Shown piece after piece: positions 1 through 11,587 of a stretch of DNA of 64,000 nt. Under the pieces are notes generated by a model. It worked only from the letters and a program-made list of their open reading frames with translations. It did not search any database and had not been told where the DNA came from. This DNA is from Phallusia mammillata (taxonomy: Eukaryota > Chordata > Ascidiacea > Phlebobranchia > Ascidiidae): positions 63,256-127,255 of the forward strand of contig QLIY01000081.1 in NCBI GenBank assembly GCA_003260075.1, in the 5' to 3' direction. The first letter of the stretch is position 1. Each line of letters opens with the position of its first letter. Made by a program: the position numbers and the translations under genes.

Positions 1-3000
1 TCCAAACCAAACACTACAAACGAAGAACTATGTTAAAAAAATAACCCTGTTTAATAAAAATTTAACTTTGAAAAATATTGGTTTATTTTTTGCACATTTA
101 AATTTGGATATAACTACTTTTGCGTATGGAGGTTACAAAAGAACACACAGAACGCATCTTGTCATAAACCTGCATCATCTTTGCTTAGCTAGACTCTGCT
201 GTTGTTTCCCCGGGCCACGTTAAAGCAATATACACTGGTTATAGAAAATGCCGTTTGGGGGCAAAATGTTAAGTCTAATTACTGGAAACAAACTCAAAAT
301 GGGATGAAACTCAAAAACTAAGTCTCCATTAACATACTTAAGCAAAGTTTGTAGTCTAATCTCATGGTGTTTCCGTTTTCACAAGTTGCCTCGGTTAAAT
401 CGAGACACTACACACAATTTCACTTAATCCCACGCTAACACAGTTACGAAGCGAGTAAAGAACCGGTTAGTTATCACAACAAATTCACACTCTAACCAGC
501 ACACAAGTACCTTCCCATCTCGCAAAACCAACACAACCGACATGACAGAGAGGAAATCAATTTCCCAACAACATCAAGGTCAGATGCCGACATTAAAGCT
601 GTTCCAACCTCGATGATGGATCCAATTTTGTCATAAACGGTCTTTGGGGCCCAGGTTTGGTAACAAGTCAAAATTCACTTTTATGAAAACTTGGCGATTG
701 TAAACAAAACATATTTTTCGTCAAATCTTTATATTTGATTTAGAATTGAAATTGCTAGTATACATTCTTGGTTACATAATGTTATGAAGTACGTAATGGA
801 CATTATGTAATTTGCTCATTGTCTATTTGATGTTTTTTCTGTCAGGTATTCAATCATTTCCAAATAACCAAACCGAATTTTCTCATGAAGATTCTGAATT
901 ACATTTTATCGATTATTGCCTAAAGAGAAACACAGCAAATCAGAAAACACCACTGTACATGGTTATACAATCCTGACTGGAAACGCAGCAAATTTCTTTC
1001 AATACTTCAAACTAAATCTTTGTTGTTTTCTGTAACACTATTCTGCTTAGGCAACACCAACTTGAAGACGAGATTATCTAAAAACAACATTGTCAGTTAT
1101 CTAGAAGTTTTATTCACCCATACTATCCTATTCAAATAGCTTGTCTTCTGGTAAAATATGAAACGTCGCCTAATAAAACAGGAATGTGGAACCGAATTAA
1201 TGCTTTCCGCTTTACTCCCCAATTCAACAAACGGTGAGCACACAATTTAAGTGAAAAACAACATCGTCACGAAGATCGTTAAACCTCACACAACAAGAAA
1301 AAATAAACATCATTCGCCACAACTTCTTCAAACTTGTGAAGGTTTAAACTTTAAATCATTCAGTCCATGCTTTTTGAGACGAATTTTGTGTGAAGGATTG
1401 ACTATAACCGCCAAAGCAATGTATTATAAAATAGCAGTAAACATGTTTTAACTACTTTCCAAACCTTTACAGCAAAACTTTCTGAACACTAGTGGTAACT
1501 TTGCTGTATTCTCTTTATTCAGTTTCTGAATACATCTTTAAGCTTCTTGTTTACGATACAGTCACTGACAATACAATAAGTTCACACTTCTTTGATGGGA
1601 CAATTGACACCTTACGTCCATTTCTACAAAACATTGAATGTAAAGCTTGCAAAAGAATTCTTTTTAAACTCCGTCGAACCTGGCAACACAGCAAACACGC
1701 ATTTGCATAAGGCGGATTAAGTCCAAAACGGATTTTCACCGCCTAGTCAGGGTAACTGTCCTCTGCTTTAAAACGCTCTGTAACATCTCAACGTTGCATA
1801 GCCTTTGTTCGGCTTGGTGAATATAAAAGCTAAATTGTCCATCTACGATTCGTTTTTAACAAATTCTCTGCATATAACCGCAACTAAACACCACAAAACA
1901 AAAAACAAAAAAATTTACAAACTCGAGTAAAAAAAATTCGATTCTGTCTTGAGAAACTAAAACAGAAAACAAGCCACGTTTTTTAATTGCACCTGTCCAA
2001 GCAATAAATCACCGTGTATTAATGACCGTCAAAAAATCGATCCAGTCATACAGCTCAGTGGTCTAGTCCTGACAAGTTTACAACTGACGCTTTACTACAA
2101 ATCTATTGTGTCTGGTGGCGCCAATTTCCATCCAATACTAAACTGCAACTTGTCTGTCAGAACGTCTAATATAAGAAACATGTTTTGTAAAAAGGGTAAA
2201 ACGAGAAATACAAAATGGGTTTTTGTTTTTAAGTGACTAAAATTTATTGTTCAAGGGATCGCCTATGTTGCATTCTGTCGATTTGACACCCAGACTAATT
2301 GCGGGATCACCCGTTTTGTCAATCTTAGCAATTTGTAAAACGTTTATACGTGCAAAAGGTTTCAGCCTTTAAGTAGCCAAATTTCCAGTTCGAAAAGAAG
2401 CCCAGAATTGCTGCATTCTGACAAGTTCGTACATGAACCACCTACATATATAAGAGGCACAAGAAGTATTTGATTCGGTACAGCTTGTGACAACAAATCA
2501 ATTCCAATGTGACTTATGCTCTGTTCTAATGTCGGACAGAGAGGCAGGACTTTTCAACCTGTTACTCCAAAAGAAACTGAAGTGCTATATACTGAGGCTA
2601 CTAAGTGACATTAGTAGCCAATGCGAGATCATAAAATGTGATCTTCGACTTACTTTTTAATTTTGACCAAGAGGTGAAAAGAGTATTAGGGGAAAAAATC
2701 ACATATCAATCTGCACTAGCTGTGAACTTCATATAAATACAAATGACTTGCGCATATAAACCTGGTCATTGATACTTATTACAGGCATTGCCTTGCCCAC
2801 TCTGGTAAAGGTCATGACCGACACGACTCACAGCAGTGTGACAAATGAGCCGCTGTAATAAAATCACATTAAATATTAATTCAAATTCCATTCTTATTAG
2901 CTTCAACACCTAAACCTCAAAACGCAAAGTTACGAGCATGTTTTCGTTCTTAACATCAGCGGTTTGAACTGTGATTGTCAGATGTTTCACCGTAACCAAA

Positions 3001-5738
3001 TACAAAGCAGAAATAGATTTATTGGCCACCGGAAAACAACCGGTTGCTGATAATGTCAAAATAATGTAAGACAATGAAAATCGAACACACGTGACAGAGC
3101 GCGCTTCTATCAACTTTACAGAGAACAATCAATACTTGGCACTTGATGGACACAGGTTCTACGGACTTGCAAGCGTTAGGAAATGGCAAGAACGGAATTC
3201 AATAATTTCTGACATTTCAATACATAAGTCTCAACCCTTTTTCTCACGAATATTCCATGACCTCTTGCACAGATAACATTTACCCCAATGTTGTTTTTAA
3301 TAAACCAATCCCATAAATTGTCGAAACCTAGTGATGTTCTACACGCAAATACTGGCTCTGATCTTTTTGATTACAATCCCATAAAACTGTTAAAGGCAAA
3401 GTCTAGGTAAGTATGTTATTTTAGATCTAAGACATAATATGAGAATATCCGAAGATTTATAATAAATTTATAACATAGCTGATTGCGATTCTTATTGGAA
3501 TGCTTTTTTTCAATTCGTTTAAACGTTTATCAATTCGTTAAATGCTGTTTATCAATTCGGTAAAACGTTGCGAACCGTTTCGGTTTACTTTTACCACTGC
3601 CTAAACCACAACATAACTGATTTATTGCATCTAACTGCAAAGGTTATTGGTTCTAATCTCGCCTCCGTTTCAAATGCAGAACCCAAAAGCAACATTGCAA
3701 GCCTTCAAAATCTGCAGCGTAACAAGTGGATTTTCGGTGGATGAAAGTTGAACGTCAACCCGGTCACAACACAACCATGAAAGACAGTGTCGTATTTCTG
3801 AACCCTATATTTACATGATCCAGTCGTAAGCCGTGGATCCGTCGGTCCTTTGAGCCTCCTATTCATTGACTTCGTACAGTGCGCTCCTCTAAATCACCCC
3901 GCAATGCCTTCGGCACGTCTAACGAGCCCCATTAATAATGCATTGGCTCTGACTTGTAACCCTTACCAACATTGTCAACGTGTTTTGTAACTCCCGTTTC
4001 AACAAGGTTAAATAGAACGACGTACAAGGGTGGGGAAATTTTAACAAACCAAATTGTACAATTAGTCTGCTGTGAATAAATTAACCGCCGCTTCACGGCT
4101 TGTGTACGTGCCTTGGCTGGTGTTACATGACATTTAAATTTTCGTTAAAGTTCGCTTTGTTTGTTACGAGTGGTGTTTAAGATGCTTGAAATGGCTTCAT
4201 GACATTAGCTAGATTGATATTTTTCAAGGAGTGTTGAACATTTTCGCTTAAAAAGACATTAAAAGTTGACTGAAAGCAAAAATGATCAACAGAACGTTAA
4301 AACTGTATATCCTCACTTTATTACATACTCTTTAAATCTTAATGACACCTTAACCCTGCGGGGCAAAGCTACAGCAATTTATCATGCAATAAAATAGTTT
4401 TATCGAGAATATTTTAGCGGTTCATCTATAGCCATTTTATCTGCACTTTACTAATTAAATTTATTATCGCAGAATCTAGCAAACAAATTGGATAAACCAG
4501 CTTTTTTTTTTTCGTAGTTATATTTATATATTGCTGGTAAAAACGTTTTTAGTTGTGCAAAATCGAAGTTTCCTTTAAACCAGTAAAGGAAGTTATCGTT
4601 TTTCAACTCACAAACCGAAAATCGGGATTGTAAAAAAGGTGTAGTAACTCCCTGACCACCTCACAACACACTGCTTAGATATGCTAAAGCTTAATTCTTT
4701 TCTTCAATTGCATGCTCACTAATGGATATAAACAACTCAAATTAAAATTATGAGAAGCACAGTCTAAAGGCCTTATGTTCAACATGACCTTCCAAGTAGA
4801 GAATCTTTATGTGAGGTCTCGCACTACCGTCATATCATATCGCGTAATGATGTGGAACGGAGGTTGCCACAAACAAGGCAAACAGCTCGACATGAACAAA
4901 GTTTGCACTGAAAAGCTCAAACCACCCATCCACAATGTCAAGATAGCTTTTCACTTTAGCAGTAGTTGAAGTTTCATGTCTTATTTTCTCAGTGTCATAA
5001 AACTACACAACTCACTCTGACTTTGATGGAAGGATTCCTGGCACGTTCATGGAGATCTAGATTTTTTGTTATATGACTTTGGTGAAAGGAAAAGCAATTT
5101 TGCGGTTCAAACACACAGCAATGTTTTATTGCCAGTTTCAGAGAAGCGACACATTCATAACTTTTGCGTTTACAAAAAAATATAGCGCACACGTCGATTA
5201 AGATATAAAACTTTTTATTACAGAAGACAAATTATATGTTCAAAATTTGCTTTGATGCAAAAATTTGGCCAATTGACACAACATTCAGTTAGCGAACTCT
5301 TTTGCTTTTATGGACACAAGTCAATTGGAATTGAAAGTTGTTTGAATTAAAAATCTACATTTGTATGTTTTAGCTTTGGTTTGCGAGTTTTTGCCAAATG
5401 ACACATTCAATCTGAACAACAAGTGTAGAAATAAAAAGTCGTACTTTTGTTTTAGTAGCTGAAATAGGAAACGAACGGCCGCCCACAAAGCACCTATATA
5501 CCATTACATCCACGCCCAGCACCAAAACAGTGAAGAAACAATTTAAGCAGGAAAGTAAAGCAAACCGCTGGACCACGTGGTGCAAAGTGACCAGGTGTCA
5601 GATAAATTACTGCATAGTTTATATCAAATCACCAGCAACACTTAATAATTCAAGAAAATAAAATATAAATGCTTGCAACCCATCACAGACATGGCTGTAC
5701 GAGAGGGTAAAAATCACCTAAAACAACGTTCAGTATTT
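1..5738. other. Gene-free stretch downstream of KHK
   Basis: No reading frame here has protein-like composition, flanking splice sites or a recognisable domain; the longest open frames are about 60-75 codons in AT-rich sequence. It lies past the 3' end of the KHK gene. Apart from a short repeat at 3510-3568 I see nothing I can name. Confidence 0.6.
3510..3568. repeat. Short imperfect repeat, three units of about 20 bp
   Basis: The core tcaattcg occurs at 3510, 3530 and 3552, each followed by a gttaaa-like stretch, so the unit is about 20-22 bp and degenerate. It has no coding potential. Confidence 0.6.
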
Positions 5739-8700
5739 CTAGGACTTTTCTGTGAAAGCTTGAAGGCATTTGTAACCCTGGTGTCCGCATTTGAAACCGG
5801 CCACAGCGCACGCGTATCCCACAGCGTCATCTAGTGGACGTTCGAGACGCAGAGAGTGAATCAAAGCCCCAAGAAAAGTGTCCCCAGCCCCCAAAGTGTC
5901 AATGACGTGATCTGGTGGGACTGCTGGGGTAAGTATCACATCATCAACAGCCCCAGCGACCCCCGAAGCAGCCCCAGTGTCACCCCACGGACAAACGACG
6001 TATGCACTGAAAAAACAGGTTTGATAGTAGAAAAGGTACTAAGCAATCATCATACATCTCACAAAATCGAAGACATTTTGACAAGTAAATCACCAATATT
6101 TAAGGATGTATGCAATAAATGTCAAATTGTTTGTAGCAAAAGATTCCCAAAATCACCAGCAAAGCAACATTTCTTGACATGCAATTGTTACAGCATAGAG
6201 TTTTAGAATGAGAAAAATTAGGTGAGGTAAATTGTTCTTTGAAAGAAATTTCCGTATAGTTTAAAGCATTCGGATAATTATTTTCAGCAATCTTCCATCA
6301 CCAAAGCCAAACGACAGACCAAAAACAGAAACAATGCAACAACTGACAGCCAACTTGACGCAATTCCATGCAAATTATGTTTGACATAAAACTTGCAAAT
6401 GAAAAACCTTCGCAAAGGTTTTGCAAAACCATTCCACCACAATATTCAGAAATCCAGACGTTGGTATACAAATCCAAAACAAACAGTATCTTTACACCAA
6501 CAATTTCACCAATTAGGATTAGTACCACTTGCTATTTTAGGAACTTACCGCTTTTTAGCTACTGTTCTGTAATGCTCAACAGCTTCCATTGCACTTTGAA
6601 TTCCCTTTCCCAAAGCAAAATCGCGACCCACCAGCAGCTGGTAATTAAATGCACAACTGGGTAAACTCTTGTGAATTGTGATGAAAATAAAACTAATTGT
6701 GTTTCTTTTTTAATTCCTATCAACTGATGGGCCCAAAGGGGTCAAAGTTACAGTTCACATACATGGTTTACACCAGTGGTTCTCAAACTTTTTTACCATG
6801 CGGCGCATTAAAGAACTAAAATTTCCTTCCGCGGCACACTTCGCAGGGAAACACAACAGAAGTTGATCATAAGCTTATAATTAAGTTAACTTTCAACTTT
6901 ATTGTGGTGGGTAAGGATGCTTTTTGTTACCAATAACAAAGTATGGGCTTTAAAACTTTGTTATGCGCACCAGTAAAACACTGGGGAATATTTGCACTTA
7001 AAAAAAAAAAAATTTCGCGGCACACTTGGAAATCTCTCACGGCACATTAGTGTGTCGCGGCACACAGTTTGAGAATCACTAGTTTACACACATAGCTATC
7101 ATGGATGTAGAAATTGAACTATAAGAGCAAAAGTGGTGAAAAATATTGTGGAAATAACACCTATTTCAGAGGAACAAATACAACATATACTCACCACATC
7201 CACATATGGAATCAGTTGTTCAATATTTTTGCGATTTGGCCTCTCAAGGTCGACAGAGAGAATAATTTGTTCATCAGGGTGCTTTTGGTTGTAGGCTGTC
7301 ACATGGTCCAGCATTTTCAACACTTCTGGAATGTTCCGTCCCTGGGAAAATATACATTTGCTCTATGGGCTGCATAATTGCCAGTTCCAACTAAACAAAC
7401 ATTAGCCCAGGGGATATTATGAGCATTCCAGTTTGTGGACAAATTGTCAGTAAAGGCACAAATATGAAATAATGCCATGACATTATTGTGATAAAACACT
7501 GAGGCACAGACAAAAATTAAAACAGACACAAATTCAAACCTCAAAGTGAATCCATGAGTATTCATCGAGATTAAGACGACAAATATCTTCAAAAGTTGGT
7601 TCAGTGACTCCTCTGCAAAACATAACCCAATCGTAATCAAAGGCAGAGAATTGCTTAACACTGCAAGATGCAACAAGCGGCAGGTCAAATACAGTCATAA
7701 GAAACAATAACTTAACATATAAAGTTCGGTTGTGTAGGAATTTGGTGGGAGACTACATCTATACAGGGTTGTCACCTGTTTTAGTGTTGAAGGCACATTA
7801 CAACTTTTAAGTGTTGCTTTGTTTCTAATGCACCAACAGCTTATATTAGCCGTTCTGGTCAGTGGTTGTATACTTGAAAAGAATGTGCTAACTCTTATTT
7901 GTCCAAAAAATGAACGTATAACAAAGTTAAACAACTTTTCAGTGGCTTTTTTTAACCTATCCTAGTTGTTAACCTAGTAGCACCAAACCAGTTCATTTCA
8001 TTTTGAGGCACATTTTTTAGGGAAAAATGTAAAAAAAATTATAGACTATTATAATGTGGTGTGTGGGACTGCTTTTGGGGCAACAATAATGTCATGGTAA
8101 AACACAATCACATTTAGCCACAAAGCTCTAAAAGACAAGATAATAGTTAAATTATCAAAAATGTTTTTTTTCTGTGGCACAATTGCAAATCTCTTATGAC
8201 TCACTAGTATACCAAACTTGGTTAAAAACACTAACCTATACATCACTCTATTCAAGTAAACACAGAGATTAGGTTACTTACTCATTGTTGTGAAGGATTG
8301 TTCTACTGCCTTTGGTCTTGTTCAAAATAACACAGGAAAATGGAAGTGATTTGTCAGTAAAATTGACAACATTTTGCATTCCAACACCACAGTCTTCCAT
8401 CTCTGCTTTCACAAAGCTAAAAAAAGTTGAGTTGTTTAACTCTAAATTGATGTGTACGAGGTAAAATAATAGTTTTTTTAACAAATACCAAACATATGCA
8501 TACACAGCAAAAAACGTTTTGTGCATTTTTGTTGTTTACTGTGATTTTTTTAGACAAATTACTAACTAAAGATGCTTTGTAATGCCTGGTGTAAAATTCA
8601 AGATAAAATATGTAAAAAAACACACTTAGCTATTACAAGAAATTTATTAAGACACCTTTTTTTAGTTTTTGAAACAGAAAAGTGTCTGCAATTATCATTT

Positions 8701-9426
8701 TTGTATTTAGCAAACCTTGTCATAAGTTTGGATGAAAAGTCACTGGCAGATTGTGGCAGACTTCCCATAAAGTCAACCTCGTCGCCCAATATCCCGAGCA
8801 CTGCACTCGTGTTTGCAGCATTGCCACCTTTTTGCCATGAAACACTTTCGGTCCTAAAACAACAATTTAGATTAGTTCATAGGATATACTGCTATTGTCA
8901 ATCATATTTTAGGAACTGTAATCACGTTTTCGGAACTGTATAGGGTCATTAATTTTGTGCTTGAGTGTACCAATTAAAATATGACGAAAAGGTGCAATGA
9001 CCTGTCACTTTTTGACAACTGTTTTGTACCAAATATCTTTATCAGCAACAGTACAAATAGTACTTAAAACACAATGAACGATTGATGTGAGAAACACAAA
9101 AAAAACAGTGGCGTCTTAACTCCTAATATACTTTTTAAAATTTGACTAAGTTGTAAAAAATGTGCAGTAATTGTGCAACAAAAAACATAATCTTAACAAG
9201 AGTTAGTTTTGAAAAATAGAATATGTATAAACTTTACAAAAAAGAATATCAGCAAATTTTGAGGTAACCTATGTTTACAAAACATTGCGCAATTTTTAAT
9301 TTGCAAAATCATTGCAAAACAAACAAACCTTTGCAAAGTGTCTTCTACAGGAAACTCCTTACAAGTTGTGACCACATCCAGACAAATTAATCCGACACAC
9401 AACAGTTTGCCTTTCCGAACTTTCAT
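5739..9426 (-). CDS. KHK: Ketohexokinase (fructokinase), complete, 7 exons
   Basis: PfkB-family sugar kinase that phosphorylates D-fructose to fructose 1-phosphate with ATP in the cytosol. Exons in coding order: 9426-9329, 8853-8716, 8416-8282, 7612-7540, 7341-7195, 6637-6549, 6006-5739. All phases join, giving 948 nt (315 aa plus TAG); human KHK is 298 aa. The N-terminus has LLCVGLICLDVV, as KHK begins. Exon 2 has the PfkB motif WQKGGNAANTS. Exon 4-5 reads WIHFEGRN, matching the KHK WIHIEGRN. Exon 7 carries the PfkB signature DTLGAGDTF with catalytic Asp at about residue 269, then AGFKCGHQG. The ATG at 9426-9424 was chosen because the KHK N-terminus follows it directly; no in-frame ATG lies just before it. 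Three of six donors are GTTTG rather than GTAAG. A hAT-type element lies in intron 5. Confidence 0.95.
6774..7081. mobile_element. hAT-type miniature element in KHK intron 5
   Basis: The ends are inverted: it starts CAGTGGTTCTCAAAC and ends GTTTGAGAATCACTAG. An exact 8-bp target-site duplication, gtttacac, flanks it at 6766-6773 and 7082-7089. The interior repeats cggcacac-type motifs and has no transposase frame, so it is a non-autonomous element. 8-bp duplications and CAGTGGT-type ends are typical of the hAT superfamily. Confidence 0.9.
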
Positions 9427-9811
9427 CGCAAAAAGGTTTGGAAACAACAAATAATTGTTCGGAAATAGTTAGTGTTTGGAACATCGCGCGCTTGGAATCG
9501 CAATAACTTGCTGCCACGGAACAGTAAACAACTGCTTATGACGTCATAATTACCAAGCAGACAACTTGTCAGGAAAATGTTTAAGCTAGCAATAGCCTAC
9601 ATTAACAAGCTAACCAATTTTGTATTAACTTTTCATTGCGGCACAATTTGCAAGTCTGAAAGTACTAAGTGTTCAAATAAACAACTTTGCATGATACTTC
9701 TTTTGGGTAACAAAACAAGTTGCATCGAAATGCAATTTTAAGTTGCCAGGCGTTTTAAAAGTTTTAAAGCAAATTAGCATGAATCTGACATTAGATTGGT
9801 TTCATTTTATC

Positions 9812-9990
9812 CAGTGGTGGGATTCAGCCGGTTCGCACCGGTTCTATAGAACCGTCTCACGAATTTTTTTGAGATCAGCGAACCGGTTAGCATTACTGGT
9901 AACTGTCAATGGACTTTTTGTAACAGAACCGGCTGAAAAACATAATTTTTGTGACAGAACCGGCTGACAAAAAAATGAATCCCACCACTG
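9812..9990. mobile_element. hAT-type miniature element
   Basis: Terminal inverted repeats CAGTGGTGGGATTCA and TGAATCCCACCACTG match perfectly. The flanks attttatc (9804-9811) and agtttatc (9991-9998) agree at 7 of 8 positions, as expected for an aged hAT target-site duplication. The interior holds repeated gaaccggct motifs and is non-coding. Confidence 0.88.
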
Positions 9991-10155
9991 AGTTTATCCT
10001 AGATAAGCAGACAGCGCTTCACAATGAGTCCCACCGCCGAGCTGCATGTTTATAGCAAGTCCGAAAATCATTTTTCAATTGATTGTTTGACTTTAGAAGT
10101 TGGTGACTTCAATTTAGTTCAGTGGTTCTCAACCAGGGCCCATGGCCCCCGGGAG

Positions 10156-10509
10156 CAGTGGCGTAGCCAGAGAGAAATTTTCAAAGTTGTATCCCAAATT
10201 TTCAAAGTTGTATATTGATAAACTTTAATTTAGTGTAGTTTCGTCCCTCATCATTGTGGTTTCGTCTCTCAACTGTCAAAGGAATATATAAATTACCAAA
10301 AATGACATTTGTCACCAAGTTGTAAGCTGAAATCCATGCTTTTTTATTTATGCAGACATGGAATAAATCAATAAAGCCGTTTGGCTGCCCGTCGAACCAG
10401 AGTTTGGCAAGTCACGTTTTTGGTAAAAGCACGCCGAGCGTTAGCAAAAAGTTGTATTAGACAACAAATTATTTGGCCCCTCCCAAAATTTTTGGTGCCT
10501 ACGCCACTG
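10156..10509. mobile_element. Miniature element nested in a hAT-type element
   Basis: It starts CAGTGGCGTAGCCAG and ends GTGCCTACGCCACTG, an imperfect terminal inverted repeat. The flanks cccgggag (10148-10155) and cccaggag (10510-10517) agree at 7 of 8 positions. It therefore inserted into the outer element after that element had landed. It is non-coding. Confidence 0.82.
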
Positions 10510-10815
10510 CCCAGGAGGGCCACGAGCTGAGTCCAGGGGGACCATGGGTGTAGATTCACCAGAAACACCCATTTTCTTTTTAACATTATTCCCTAATTTA
10601 ATCGACTATTTCACATGGGGGGGGGGCAATGACTTTTGTCACCAAGTTGTAAGGCAAAATCCATGCTTTTTTATTTATGCACACACGGAATAAATCAATA
10701 AAGCGTTTGGCTGTCCAGTCGAACCACAGTTTGGCAAGTCACGTGTTTGGTAAAAGCACGCCGGGCGTTAGCAAATAGTTGTATTAGACAACAAATCATT
10801 TGGCCCCTCCCAAAN
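10299..10815 (+). repeat. Direct duplication joined at G10 (10617-10626), ending at n
   Basis: Copies 10299-10495 and 10628-10814 differ at scattered bases. The second copy begins right after ten G and stops at the ambiguous base 10815, which looks like a small contig placed between two gaps. Confidence 0.8.
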
Positions 10816-11541
10816 TGAGGTTTTTCACGATTACGGATTCTTGTTCAATCATTTGACCTGTTTAAAGCCAAAAATTAGTACCGAATTTCAACACGAGATT
10901 GCCATTTACATTTTAAAGGGGGGCCACAGGTCCTACTGGGTTTCTTGAAGGGGGCACGGGGCCCAAAAGTTACTTTTAGGAGGCCATGGTCCACGAAAGG
11001 TTGAGAACCACTGATTTTCGTTCAAGCCATCAGACTGGTTTGGGGCAAAGCCGCTCAAGTTTCTCAAGAAATTTCGTTGTATTCCTTTCCTATAGCACTA
11101 TCGACACAGCACGCAGGACAAAGGCACTTTATTATGTTCAACACTCTAATAGTCACAACTAACAAAACGCAAGGCACTTAACAAAAGGATATTTACAACG
11201 CTTCACAATTTAATTTACAGAAATTCGGGACCCGAAGTTGGATTGAAATAAGCCACGTACATTGGCATTCAGAAAATACAGTCATTTAACAAGAATATGG
11301 AGAAAAAAATCAAGCAAAAATTTTTTTCGATGTTTTTCTTAAAACCATTTAACATGATTCTCACATATTTAAACAAATAAAACGTATTTTTTATAAGATG
11401 TAGTATTTCGTAAAAAGGCAAAAATATGTATAATAGTTGTAAAATCAAAAGAAAATTGTTCAGGCTACGTCTACTAATGTTAAATTATATGTATGTGTTA
11501 AAATTTTGATAATGCAAGAACATTGGTACATATTTAAAACA

Positions 11542-11547
11542 TTTATT
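11542..11547 (-). terminator. Polyadenylation signal AATAAA of the receptor gene
   Basis: AATAAA on the minus strand lies about 41 nt after the receptor stop codon. This is the only candidate close to the stop, and it implies a short 3' untranslated region. Confidence 0.55.
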
Positions 11548-11587
11548 TCATCTGCATGGTATCCACTTTATCTTTATCCATTAATGG

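Larger units (their letters stand above)
10120..11013. mobile_element. hAT-type element, outer member of a nested pair
   Basis: The ends CAGTGGTTCTCAACC and GGTTGAGAACCACTG are perfect inverted repeats. A second element (10156-10509) sits inside. The interior also contains a G10 junction (10617-10626) and an n (10815), so part of its length is probably an assembly insertion. The 8-bp flanks agree only partly. No transposase frame was seen. Confidence 0.8.
9427..11587. other. Intergenic region between KHK start and receptor gene end
   Basis: About 2.1 kb separates two minus-strand genes. It should hold the KHK promoter just above 9426, but I see no clear core promoter motif. Most of the rest is taken up by miniature transposons, listed separately. 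Confidence 0.6.

Noticed and set aside
5856-6206. 116-codon plus-strand open frame
   Set aside because: It lies antisense to KHK exon 7, whose splice sites, frame and PfkB signature are clear; the plus frame is a shadow.
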